DNA of 64,000 bases from positions 2,356,001-2,420,000 of the forward strand of contig NC_045128.1 in the NCBI RefSeq assembly GCF_007655135.1, read 5' to 3'. Source of the DNA: Punica granatum. Lineage: Eukaryota; Streptophyta; Magnoliopsida; Myrtales; Lythraceae. Position numbers and translations under genes: made by a program. The notes below the pieces were generated by a model. It worked only from the letters and a program-made list of their open reading frames with translations, was not told the origin of the DNA and ran no database searches. Positions 38,555 through 49,094 of this stretch are shown in pieces. Each line of letters starts with the position of its first letter. Position 1 is the first letter of the stretch.

Positions 38555-38908
38555 TGATGCGGCAGAAAAAGAGCAATTTTATATTATTTGAGCGTTTTTA
38601 TAATTTTTAGGGAATAATTTATTTTAGGGAATAATTTATTTCCTTCATTATAGTTTCGATTCCTTCATTATAATTTCGTTTAAGCGTATTTAAGCGTTGT
38701 AAGCCTTAGGGCTAAAGACAATAGTTTTTGGATGAATAAAATTTTGAGAGAATATTTTCTCTATTTTCCCAAATTCGGCATTGATTGAATCAATGAATTT
38801 GATGCATATTCCCTAGTATTCGTATAATTAACATGTTATAAAAGATTGTTTTATGGCATTCGTACGCGAATCAACAAATTACAATTGTTCTTTAGTTTTG
38901 ATGCGTCA
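38555..38908 (+). repeat. 3' LTR of the small retrotransposon
   Basis: A 354-bp LTR. It is 20 bp longer than its partner because a TTCATTATA-containing stretch is locally duplicated. It begins directly after the polypurine tract. Confidence 0.85.
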
Positions 38909-40636
38909 TAGAGCTTGGAGATGCCGTTGGCATCTCCTAATGATTAATACCTAAACCGATGGAAACGAATCAATAATTTGGAATATCAAGATTTTGATAT
39001 TAATTCCAAGTTATGGAAGAGTGCCAATGTAGTAAACGTCCTGTCCTATTACTCTTGATTTTGTTTTTTTAACTGTAGAAACTCCTACTGGAGCCTAACA
39101 TATACTATATGGAACTCTTGGATGATCGTATTCTATAACAATTTCGGTGCAAATATATCGAAGTCATGTTATATGTCGTTAATATGAATGACCGCAAACA
39201 AAAACACAGATAATGATAGTTAACTCTAAATTTAGATTCTATATATAGGTGGCACATTTGTCTGTCCACTCGCACATTTATCATATCCTTACTAATATAT
39301 TTGTCCTTAATATGGTAGACAAGAGTTAAAGACCAAGCTAGGGTTTCGAACATGTCTTTTAACTGTAAAAACAAGATTAACAACCGCCAACAGGAGCATA
39401 AATTAACGCTATCTATAATCCAACAAAGGGCTTCATGGTCTAAAAAAATAAAAAAATAAAAAGAGGGCATTCAAGCAAAAAGAAAAAGTAAATAAAAATA
39501 ATAATATAACCAGCAAGCAAACAACATTAAAGAAAAAAGAAAAAGAAGAGGCAATTAGGCTATCAAGAACAATGGGCATAGTACACTGTACTATGTGTAT
39601 ATCTTTACGTATCTTCTTATTACTTCAATTATACCAGCATGTCTCTGAAAACATTTTGCACCAACTAAAATCATGCGCATATATATGCACAGTAAATCTT
39701 TTGAGTTTCTATTTTCTTTAAATAAATACAGTAAATCATTTGTGTTCAAAGTTCACCTTCTAATCATTTGGTACATTACTTAATATTATGCAGCGAAAAA
39801 CAAAAATATGGGAAGTGGTGTAATAAGGGTGATAACAAATATATAAATGCACTTCTTTTTAATCATTAACTACCTCCTCGTCCAATTTTTTACAATTAGT
39901 CATTTTATTGTTCAAAGGGCATTTTAAAAATAGAAAGTTAGACCAATTGAACTCTCCTCTCATTTGTAATAGAATAGATATAGATGCATAGCTGTAGACA
40001 CTGCTATTAGTTGAAGCATCTCTAGATGGCAATATTAGCATGATTAATTAGACCAACATTTTTACATCTATAAGGTAATTAATTAAGCTAATCATTATTA
40101 GATAACATGTTTTGACCAACCAAGTTTAAATTTCTGCAGGGCGATAGGACAATTGGCCCATACACTTTATAATGTGTATTTAATTATTATTATCAGTTCT
40201 AAAACTTTTAAATGCTCCCCTTATCTCACTTTAATTCTTCTCAGGGCAATAATTAATATATTAATATATACCAGGTAGCCCTCTTCAAGAATCTTATCAT
40301 CTCACAAACATTATTCTATACCTGCTATTCATCATTGCTACTTGCTCAAACTAAAGGCATCATTCACCAAAACTATACATATATACAGTAACAACACACA
40401 TATATGCATATTATATACTAGTGGACGGTTCACGATAATTGAAAATTTGCTTTATTTAGATGAGTTCTGATCATGAGAAAGAAGTGTGGCCAGGGTTGCC
40501 TTTTTCATACACACATAACATAAAAAGTGAACTGAAAAATAAATAAATAAATATTATTGACTCTAATAACGAGATATGATATAATTGTTAAACTACGCTA
40601 ATAGTGGGCAACCTTTAATTGTAGTACATAAATTAA

Positions 40637-40867
40637 GGGGCTGTTTGGATTCAGAGTTAAAGTTATTTTGATTTTGATTTTGGAAAAGGACAAATGAGAT
40701 GTGATTATAAATTTGACTTGGGAAATATGTGTTTTTGTTGTGTAGTGTGTTGAGTTAAAGTTAAAATTAAAATTTTTGAATTGAGAAATGTGTATTTTTG
40801 TTGTATAATGTGTTGAGTTAAAGTTAAAGTTAAAGTTAAAATCAATGCACTGTGAATCCAAACGGGG
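40637..40867. mobile_element. MITE-like element with GTTTGGATTCA terminal inverted repeats
   Basis: A 231-bp segment begins GGGGCTGTTTGGATTCAGAG. The complement of its end begins CCCCGTTTGGATTCACAG, sharing GTTTGGATTCA. The interior is built from AAAGTT and TGTTGTAT-type subrepeats. No coding content is present. Flanking TAA and AAA do not give a clear target duplication. Confidence 0.55.
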
Positions 40868-42552
40868 AAAAATTTACTGAAAGTATCTTATGACTAAGAA
40901 TCAAACCAACACTTGATAGAGAATTAATCTTAATTAATAGATTGGAACACCTTGTTATTTTAACTTAAAAAAGATAAAAGTCACTGACTCCATGCATAAT
41001 TTAGCCTGGGCATTCACATGAAAATATAATAATAATGGATGAGTGTTGTTCTTTGGCTTGTAAACGTTAGAGTCGATCAATGAAATTTTAACCACTTTTC
41101 CAAAAGAAATAATAGTAATAATGGGAAAGCGTGTTTCCCATCATTTTTCAATTAGCTGATTGCTCTCCTTCCGGCATGCGTCCAGGATTCCATACATACT
41201 AAGCTTTATAGATTTACAAATGGCTCCTGAGGGAAAAAGAAAATTGTTATTGACAGAAATGTAATTAAAGGGAAAAAAAAAAGTTGCATGGTGTCGATGA
41301 AGGAATGTCTCAAATTTTTGGGTATCCTGTGGTCCTGGTGATGACTAAATTAAAAGTCCATAATTGCTTCATGTACTGGATATAATTATATATAACAGAC
41401 ATGCAATAATGTATATCTAATCCCAATAGATAATCACCACTTTACAATAATAAAATAGCATTCAACTTAATTGGTTGTTTTTTAAATTTTTTGTATATTA
41501 ATTAGGGTAGCCACGTTTTCCATGTACATTATGATTTTGCGTTCTTGCTAAATAAGAGTTTCAGCTTACTGTGATCTTTCCATTAACTTCAAATTCTCTT
41601 TTTGGGATAATTAATTAGTGCAGACAAATGAGCATAACTAGCTAGGACACAAATAATCTCTCTTATTGTGCCGGATGCGCCTAGCATGTTATAGGAAAAT
41701 CAATGAATTATATGCATGTGAATATTCTTTCATCGATTGGGATTATTGATCCCATCAACCACTTAAAAAAGGTGGACTCACCCCCGGGAACGTTCTTCGT
41801 TGTATCGACTATTTGCGGAAGACATTGAACCAACATAGGCAATATATATTTTCGACGAGGATAGCTAGATTTGCAAGAATTCAAGGTTTTATGCTGGGCC
41901 CATATATTGATAGGCCCAAGCTCCAAATCCTTGTAAATTTCGGGCCTTTTTGTACAAATAATCATTTTCAAGCAGCCCACTAAGCCAGAGACCCAGCTTT
42001 TGGGTGTTCTATGTGTGCTAGAATTCACGTCTGGGCTTCGCGCGGTGATGAATGAACTTATCAAATGTTTTGTTACTTTGCATTCTTAAATTAACAACAT
42101 AACTATTGTAGTGAAAAATAATGATATAATAAAAAAAGATCATGATTTAATTAAATTAGAGAGCGCGGGGTTAGTCTCAAATTAGATGTTACTATATATA
42201 TTTCAGTAATTAGACGCAAATTTGTGGAAAACAGATTAATAAGTTGAACTTGCATATTTAGCATGAACTAATGAATTTACACATGCATTGCATGTAAAAC
42301 TTTTTTTTTTTTGATAAGGTTAAAATATATAACAAAGGCAAGTTTCTTTGCCCTTTTCCATTTCTTCATTAATTACATAGCTTGTCTTTCTTTACAAGGG
42401 TTTGCTCTGCCATCATCTATATTTTCGCAGGTTGAGTCCATACAAAGAATTGGGGACTGAGATTTAACGAAATCGGCGGTCCTTGCCTTGGCTGCACACA
42501 ACTACTAGTAGAGCCCACTGGGCCAGTAGGCCAGTTAGCAAAGAAATCTAAA

Positions 42553-42670
42553 GCCTTGTTTAGGATTAGAGTTGCGTTAAGCTCAACTCTGTTCTAACTT
42601 TATATATATATATAAATAAAAGGAATTAAATGGAATAAAGTTAAAAATAAACTCTAAAACCAAACAAAGC
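42553..42670. mobile_element. Short MITE-like inverted-repeat element
   Basis: A segment of about 118 bp. The left end GCCTTGTTTAGGATTAGAGTT matches the complement of the right end, GCTTTGTTTGGTTTTAGAGTT, at most positions. A (TA)n core lies between. It is related in style to the element at 40637 but distinct in terminal sequence. Confidence 0.5.
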
Positions 42671-42708
42671 ATAAGCCATTCTCAAGAAGAGTATTTGGAG
42701 AGTGCGAA

Positions 42709-43448
42709 TCATTGAGTACCACGCATTGAGTGCAGAGCAAGGGCATCGCCTAAAAGAAAGAGGTGATCGGAAGGTTGGTCGAGAGGACAGTAATCTTCAT
42801 GCAGGAAACAAGACGGGTCGACTTGGTCGAGAAGCTCCGCATGGAGAACAGGTATAAAGGTAAAATAGGTGTGATGCCAAGATGCCGAGGATTTTGAGGC
42901 CGGGACTTCGAGGATTAAGCAGATAAAGGTCCCCTTGTATGAAGTTACATACAACTTGAACAAGACACTGGATAAATGTAGCAACGGTATGACAGCAGAG
43001 CAAGATACGTGGATCAACTCGACCAAGTCGATCTTTGCTTTTCTTTGTTCCTCATACTGCTATCTGATCGCAGACTGCAGAGGTACGCTAGATTATCCCG
43101 ACGAGCGTGTGCTAGCGCTTCATTTGCTACAGTTTGCTGAGGTATAACCATATCCATGCTTTCATTTTTCTGTTGCATTGACCAGAAGGGGTGGCATGTA
43201 ACTAAACAACAATTAAATTCCATCTTCCTGCAGGTCAAAGGAAATCCGAGTAGGTTGCTGCTGTGTGAAACGGCCGTAACTGTTATGAGGCAATGCTTCC
43301 CATCTCCTCGGAATAGTGCCCGTCTACGAGCTGGATGTATTAATGATAATATCTCTAGCAGTTGCTTGCCGCCAAACTGAAACGCGAGTGACATTACGAC
43401 GACCTGTAAGTCCTCGAGATAGATGTGCTTGAAGTTTGTCTGCAGCAT
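42709..43448. other. Unidentified frame-bearing segment, gene fragment possible
   Basis: This stretch is less AT-rich than its flanks. On the minus strand it has frames of 105 residues (43026-42709) and 144 residues (43448-43014) that overlap slightly. On the plus strand two shorter frames (42935-43147 and 43156-43380) are separated by a GT...CTGCAG interval that could be an intron. None contains a domain I recognise. It may be a decayed gene or transposon fragment, or the exons of a non-coding RNA. Confidence 0.25.
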
Positions 43449-43768
43449 TTACAAGGCCCAGTCGCACGACATCTAGGGCTTTTGTTCTTTAAAATCCAAA
43501 TGGTAAATTTTCTAAAACAATATCAACATTTCATAATGTTGGGAGTCAAAAGATTAAACATCCCACGTCGAAAGGTTGGTAAAACAAAAAACGTTCACTT
43601 TATGAGATAGTCGGGTATCACATGTCAATTTAAACTTATGAATTGGCTATGAGCCCATCACTTATAGGTTCGATGAAATTTCGACACACAACTAGGTGTT
43701 TTAATTTTCGTAGTGCAACGATGGTCAATCACGAGGTTATGGTCATGTCTATCGTATGTACTAGTCTA

Positions 43769-43779
43769 CATCTATCTAT

Positions 43780-43815
<36 letters not shown>

Positions 43816-43817
43816 AT
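43769..43817. repeat. (ATCT)n microsatellite
   Basis: About a dozen ATCT units ending in TATATAAG. It lies about 0.9 kb before the palindrome at 44670 and may mark the start of the same transposable unit. Confidence 0.85.
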
Positions 43818-44669
43818 AAGTAAAATTAACTTGAATAGTAATAAATACTATCAAATTAACGTAATTAAATATTTAGAAAAAGATAATTTAATTTTCAGAA
43901 CTAAAAAATACTTATAGATATAGCAAATGTTTTATAAATACATATATTTATATGTATAGCCAAACTCACTCGAACAACATAAACATGTTTCGATTTATGC
44001 AATTAAAAATTAAGAATAATTAATTTTAACTTTCGTACTTTTCCAAAAAAATTTAATTTTTGGAAATAAAAAAATACTTAAAATATAGCAATTTTAAAGT
44101 GTGTGATTTTTGTAAATTTGTGTTTATTGAAAATTCTATAGACGACCACTTTATGTAGTATTCAAAAGAACATATGTGTAATACTATTAATTTTAAAAAA
44201 TAGTAAAATTTACTAATTTAATAAACTTATGGTCTACGGGAAGAAATTTTTTTGACAAGTCACGTATGATCATATCATATTTTTTTTTTGCCTAAAAAAT
44301 CTGTAATAATCCTTAAACAACAAATTAACTCAATAAAAATAGATATTAAAATATTTTCCGCTAAAAAAATAATTAATTATGCATATGCATAAATTATCAA
44401 AATTTGCTTATCATAAGAATATATTATATATTAACAATGCCTCATATATTAAGATTGTTATTTGAAATTCTTAATTATTCTAATTATAAGAAATAAATTT
44501 ATTGTTAATAATTGTGGAAATTAATTCTTAAAAATAATATATAAGTTTTGATGATTATGTTAAAAAATCGAGTGAGTAATATATATATATAGATATATGT
44601 AATATAATATTTAAACATTCTTTACAAATTTTAAATACAAATATTAAATAAATAAATAAATAAAATAAA

Positions 44670-44686
44670 CTTGTGCAATGCACAAG
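44670..44686. repeat. Perfect 17-base palindrome
   Basis: CTTGTGCAATGCACAAG is a perfect inverted repeat around a central A. Weaker forms of the same motif (CCCGTGTAATGCACAAG) occur at 24024 and 24539. Such GTGCAATGCAC hairpins are common near the 3' ends of plant non-autonomous elements. No clear CTRR terminus follows here. Confidence 0.6.
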
Positions 44687-45331
44687 TAGTAGAGTAGTTC
44701 TTAATGATTCCATCCCCTACTCATCAATTCTTCATCAATTCCATTCTTCGATACCATACGTGATGTAAATTAAATCAGGTTTAACAGCCCAAAAACACCA
44801 GCACCCCGATTAAGAAAAAAAAGGTATATTGCACCGTATAACCTAACGTTGACAGATACTTTTAGATCTATCATAACGTCGATTTTTTGCCTGAAGTATT
44901 CCAACGTTGCTAGTTTGATGTCACCATCTATCCCCAAATGATAGATGGTAAAATAAAAATGGCAATATTGAGATATCTCAGGCAAAAAATCGATGTTTGT
45001 TAGATTATATGGTGCAATAAATTTTTTTTAAAAAAAAGCCCAAATCCTAATTTGTCAAGGCCCAGCCCATATTTTTTGCCCGCTTCCTTCTAATCTTTCA
45101 TGCTTATCAGCGTCAGACGGTCCAGTGCCGGGATTGCTTGCTCTTCCAAACAGGCCCCCGACGTTGTCTCCGTCAACGGTCACTTGTATGTATGGAGTTC
45201 CCATAGGTTGTCGCGGACACGAATGAATCACTTCCGTAGGTTTCTCAGCTTGTGTCACATTGTTCTCCGATTTGCTTCTTGACCAGATAATCTAGAGCAG
45301 AACACTTGAGGCTTCATTCATCCGGTTAATT

Positions 45332-48194
45332 ATGGATGAACTCGCGAAGCTACAGAAGAGGATCACGCCGCTGTTCGTCGCCGAGAAGGGCTCGTCGTCG
45401 GGGACAAGCTTGGACCCCAGTGATTCCTGCGTGGTAAAAACATGAAACGCTGTATCTCGTTTCGGGTAATTCCCTTTCCTGGACTCTTCTTAATGGCGGA
45501 TTGGTTCTTTCTTCTGCAGATGTCTGAAGGTGGGACACTGAATTTGCTGAGCAGGTCCTATGGGGTATATAATATTAATGAGCTCGGGCTACAGAAGTGC
45601 TCTTCTTGGCCTGTCGATGACTCCGATCGATCCGAGAAGACTTATAGGTGTGCATCAAATGAGATGCGGATATTTGGGGCCATTGGGAATGGGGCGAGCA
45701 GTGTGGTGCGGAGAGCCATACATATACCGAGCCACAGAATTATTGCTCTGAAGAAGATTAATATCTTTGAAAAGGTTTTGGCATGACCTCTGCTTTCAAC
45801 TTTTGTTAGTTTTGTATGCTAGATAGCTTGTACAAGCTTTTGATGTTTATCGTTGTCTGGTGTGGAGATATATTTAGTTCGAAATAGTTGCAATTAGTAT
45901 CTTCACGGGCGGTGGATTGGATGATTCTTTTCTGTGGGAAACATCTATGAGGATCACTCGTAACATGCTTTTACCTTGTTTCCTGACTTCCTGATATTTT
46001 CTAACAAAAATGGAAGGTTGGAGTTTTGTCACTGCCTCAAGGAAACGAACAGCTCCCAGTATCTGAATTACGCGCGCCTAGAAGTATGCAGAGTAGGACG
46101 TTTGTTACGTTTACTTTGGGGAATGGCTAAAATATCGACATTCATCTTGTGTATACGTGATATGAAATATCAGCTTTTTGGAGCAGGAGAAAAGACAGCA
46201 ACTTCTTACCGAGATCCGAACATTATGCGAGGCGCCGTGTGATCGAAGTCTAGTAGAATTCCATGGAGCTTTCTATACTCCGGATTCGGGGCAGATAAGC
46301 ATAGCCCTGGAGTACATGGATGGAGGGTCACTGGCCGATGTCTTGCGAGTTCGGAAACGCATACCGGAACCAATTTTGTCTTCTATGTTCCGAAAACTTC
46401 TGCAGGCAAGAGACCCTTTTGCATGTCGTTCTCTTCAGAAGGAGCTCACTGTTCTATCAGATGCTAGCAATATGGTTTATTTTACTTTTCTCTCTTGGTA
46501 AATCTTCTCCCTCCAGGGATTGAACTACTTGCATGGAACCCGACACTTAGTTCACAGAGACATCAAACCTGCGAACTTGCTCGTTAACCTCAAAGGAGAG
46601 GCAAAGATAACCGACTTTGGCATTAGTGCTGGCCTAGAGAATTCCATGGCAATGGTAAGTCGTAAATCTCTGTTTCTCTGGACTACTTACCCCCTTATCT
46701 GCTATCTTGATTCTAAAAGTTGACAGAGTTGCCATATAAAACGGCCCTGTCATTTCATATTGCTTCAAATATGACTCTGGCCTTACCAAACAGCCATATA
46801 TCTCTTTGATGTGATCTACTAGTGTGCGACTTTCGTTGGGACAGTAACCTACATGTCACCGGAGCGGATCCGAAATGAGAGCTATTCTTATCCTGCTGAT
46901 ATGTGGAGCCTTGGTCTTACTCTCTTTGAGTGTGGGACCGGAGAATTCCCTTACACAGATAATAAGGGACACGTTAACCTGATGCTGCAGGTATCGTCTG
47001 ATCTCTTTTGACTCTGTTTGAAGCTCAGTTTCTTATTAGACCCAGTAGGGTCCTTTTAATGCATAATCATCATTCTTTGTTCCTATCGTAGATCGTGGAC
47101 GAACCATCACCTTCACCTTCAGAACAAAAATTTTCACCAGAATTCTGTTCGTTTGTCAATGCGTGCTTGCAAAAGGATGCAGATACCAGGCCTACTGCAG
47201 AGCAGGTGAGCAAAGGGCTGATTTTAGTGGGCAAAATGAAAACTTTTGCTTTGCTTTAGATTATCGTGCAACTTGGTACTGCAGCTTCTATCACACCCAT
47301 TCATAAGGAAGTATGAGGACGCAGGAGTCGACTTAGCGACATTCGTTCAAAGCATATTTGATCCTACTCAGAGGATGAAGGATTTAGCAGACGTAAGTCA
47401 CTTTCTAGTTCTTTCATGTTTATTTATGCAATATCTGCATAAGAATCTGCAAGATAATTATTTCGATGTGGTGTTTGATTTGCATCTCTTATTCCTTTGA
47501 CTAGATGTTGACGATCCACTACTATACATTATTCAGTGGACCAGATGATTTGTGGCAGCATACAAGGACGTTGTATAAGGAAAGATCGACTTTTAGGTAA
47601 GTCATTTGTTTGGATAAACTTATTGGAGAGAATATTGTCAAGTCCAACGGTGCAGCAGAATGACATTAAAACGAGAATGGAGTCTTACAAATAACAATGC
47701 TATGGGATTGCATTCCCTTGTTCTTCCAGTGTGCTGAATATGCCATTAATTTCTATGATAAAATTCTTCTTGTTAAACTACCCCTCAGCATGAGCCTTTA
47801 CCTGAGAGGCTATCATCACTTCGCCATTTTCAGATTCTCACGTGAGCAATTTCTCGGCCAAGACGATATCTTTGCGAGCTTATCGAACATAAGGAGAACA
47901 TTGTCGGGCGATTGGCCTGCTGAGAAGCTTGTTCACGTTGTGGAGAAGCTCCAGTGCCGCGGACAAGGGGAAGATGGGATTGCGATCCGTGTCTCAGGTT
48001 CGTTCATCTTAGGGGACAGGTTCCTTATATGCGGCAAGGGAGTACAAGTCGAAGGGATGCCAAACTTCGACGATTTGGGAATCGATCTCTCTACCAAGAG
48101 AATGGGGAGGTTTCAGGAGCAGTTCGTGGTAGAACCAAGTGGTCTGATCGGTCAATACTTCATTGCCGAGCAGGAGCTTTACATTGCTCAATAG
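45332..48194 (+). CDS. MKK3: MAP kinase kinase 3 with C-terminal NTF2-like domain
   Basis: Nine exons (45332-45433, 45520-45774, 46187-46405, 46517-46654, 46823-46990, 47092-47205, 47285-47392, 47505-47596, 47834-48194) give 518 residues. The kinase domain is at about 83-340. It has a glycine loop ([11 protein letters not shown]), ALKK lysine, HRDIKPAN with catalytic Asp207, DFG at 225-227, an activation-loop S-X5-T pair (Ser235 and Thr241, the plant MKK spacing) and YMSPERI. An NTF2-like domain at about 370-515 is unique to MKK3 among plant MAPKKs and confirms the assignment. MKK3 acts in cytosol and nucleus below clade-III MAP3Ks and activates group C MAPKs (MPK1, 2, 7, 14) in wounding, ABA, jasmonate and dormancy signalling. 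Intron 3 has a GC donor (CAG/GCAAGA). In Arabidopsis MKK3 lies beside RBB1, as here with Pescadillo between them. Confidence 0.97.
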
Positions 48195-49094
48195 AAGTAA
48201 TTGGAGATTACTTGGGCAGTGTAAACTTTCGTTCTTTCAATAGAATTATGCTGTTCATGTTTGTGCATGTTCCCTTCCCTTCTTTCGGTACCTTACTTAG
48301 GCTCAGATATATCATGGAAAATCCTATTTTCAATTTGCAGAAAAAAAAAAGTGATTCTTTTTTTTTTTAATAATGATTTAAATAGTAATTTAAAATCAAT
48401 AACGGTATATATATATATATATATATTATTAGATTAATGGTAAGGTGAAAAATATCAAAAAATCAAATATGCAAATCAGTACCCTACTACATAAGTTATA
48501 AAAGAGGGAAAAAGTTGAAATTTCATACTTGAAAAATTGAAAAATTCACGACCACCTTGAAATAAAAATCTCATGTCCATCATTTAAAAAGATATTATGC
48601 ATATAAAATTTTAAAAAAATTCCAATCATGGCATGATATATTTTTGCCTTCAATATTATCAAATTTCATAGGTTTTACATCTGTCTTATGTTAACTACAT
48701 ATATAAAATTGGAGAATCTTAAAATTCTATAAAAGTTAATATGCGAGAAAAAAATAGAAGAATTCACCTTCACGGTTAATAATCATAATAGATTAGACCC
48801 TAATACCCGACCCGACCTATGATCCAACCGAGCCGGCCCACTGCGTGATTACACGTTAATCTGTGTGTACAGACCGACCGGATCCAACTCAATAAATAGA
48901 TCCTTCCGAGTTCTGAGGTCGGCGACAGCAACTAACCGGTGCATGCACCGGGTCAGTGTTCCAGTAACCCCAAACATACTTAAACCCTAGCTAGCCCCCT
49001 GCTCCCTCTCTTCTCAAATTCAGCCGCTGCTCAGTTACCTGCTCTTCTCCCCTCCGAAGCTCTCCTCTAGCCCTCTCCGCCTTTGGTCGCAGCC
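48195..49094. other. Spacer between MKK3 3' end and Pescadillo, with promoter elements
   Basis: The first 100-150 bases are MKK3 3' UTR, and an A/T-rich low-complexity region with (TA)n at 48403-48426 follows. The last 300 bases are the Pescadillo promoter and leader. No gene lies here. Confidence 0.6.
48835..48989 (+). promoter_or_regulatory. Site II element and telo-box in the Pescadillo promoter
   Basis: GGCCCA (complement TGGGCC, a site II element) lies at 48835-48840 and AAACCCTA (telo-box) at 48982-48989, 255 and 113 bp before the ATG. This pair is a known signature of plant ribosomal-protein and ribosome-biogenesis promoters, bound by TCP-class and Myb-type/Pur-alpha factors, and suits a nucleolar ribosome-assembly gene. 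Confidence 0.6.

Larger units (their letters stand above)
37613..38908 (+). mobile_element. Small non-autonomous LTR retrotransposon
   Basis: The 1296-bp element has two similar direct LTRs. Both open TGATGCGGCAG, and the second ends in CA. A primer-binding site TGGTATTAGAGC lies at 37949, two bases after the first LTR, and fits the initiator-tRNA-Met site with one change. A polypurine tract AGGGGAGAA lies directly before the second LTR. The internal region is only about 608 bp, with a short gag-like frame and stop-interrupted remnants, so the element depended on other elements for movement. Flanking 5-mers are CGGAG and TAGAG, an imperfect match, so the target duplication is eroded or doubtful. 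Size is above classic TRIMs and well below full elements. Confidence 0.85.
38909..45331. other. Long spacer between the LTR element and MKK3
   Basis: About 6.4 kb, AT-rich, with two MITE-like elements, an (ATCT)n tract, a perfect 17-base palindrome and an unidentified frame-bearing segment at 42709-43448. Around 45050-45331 the sequence becomes less AT-rich and is probably the MKK3 promoter and leader. It contains a GGCCCA element near 45059. Confidence 0.55.
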
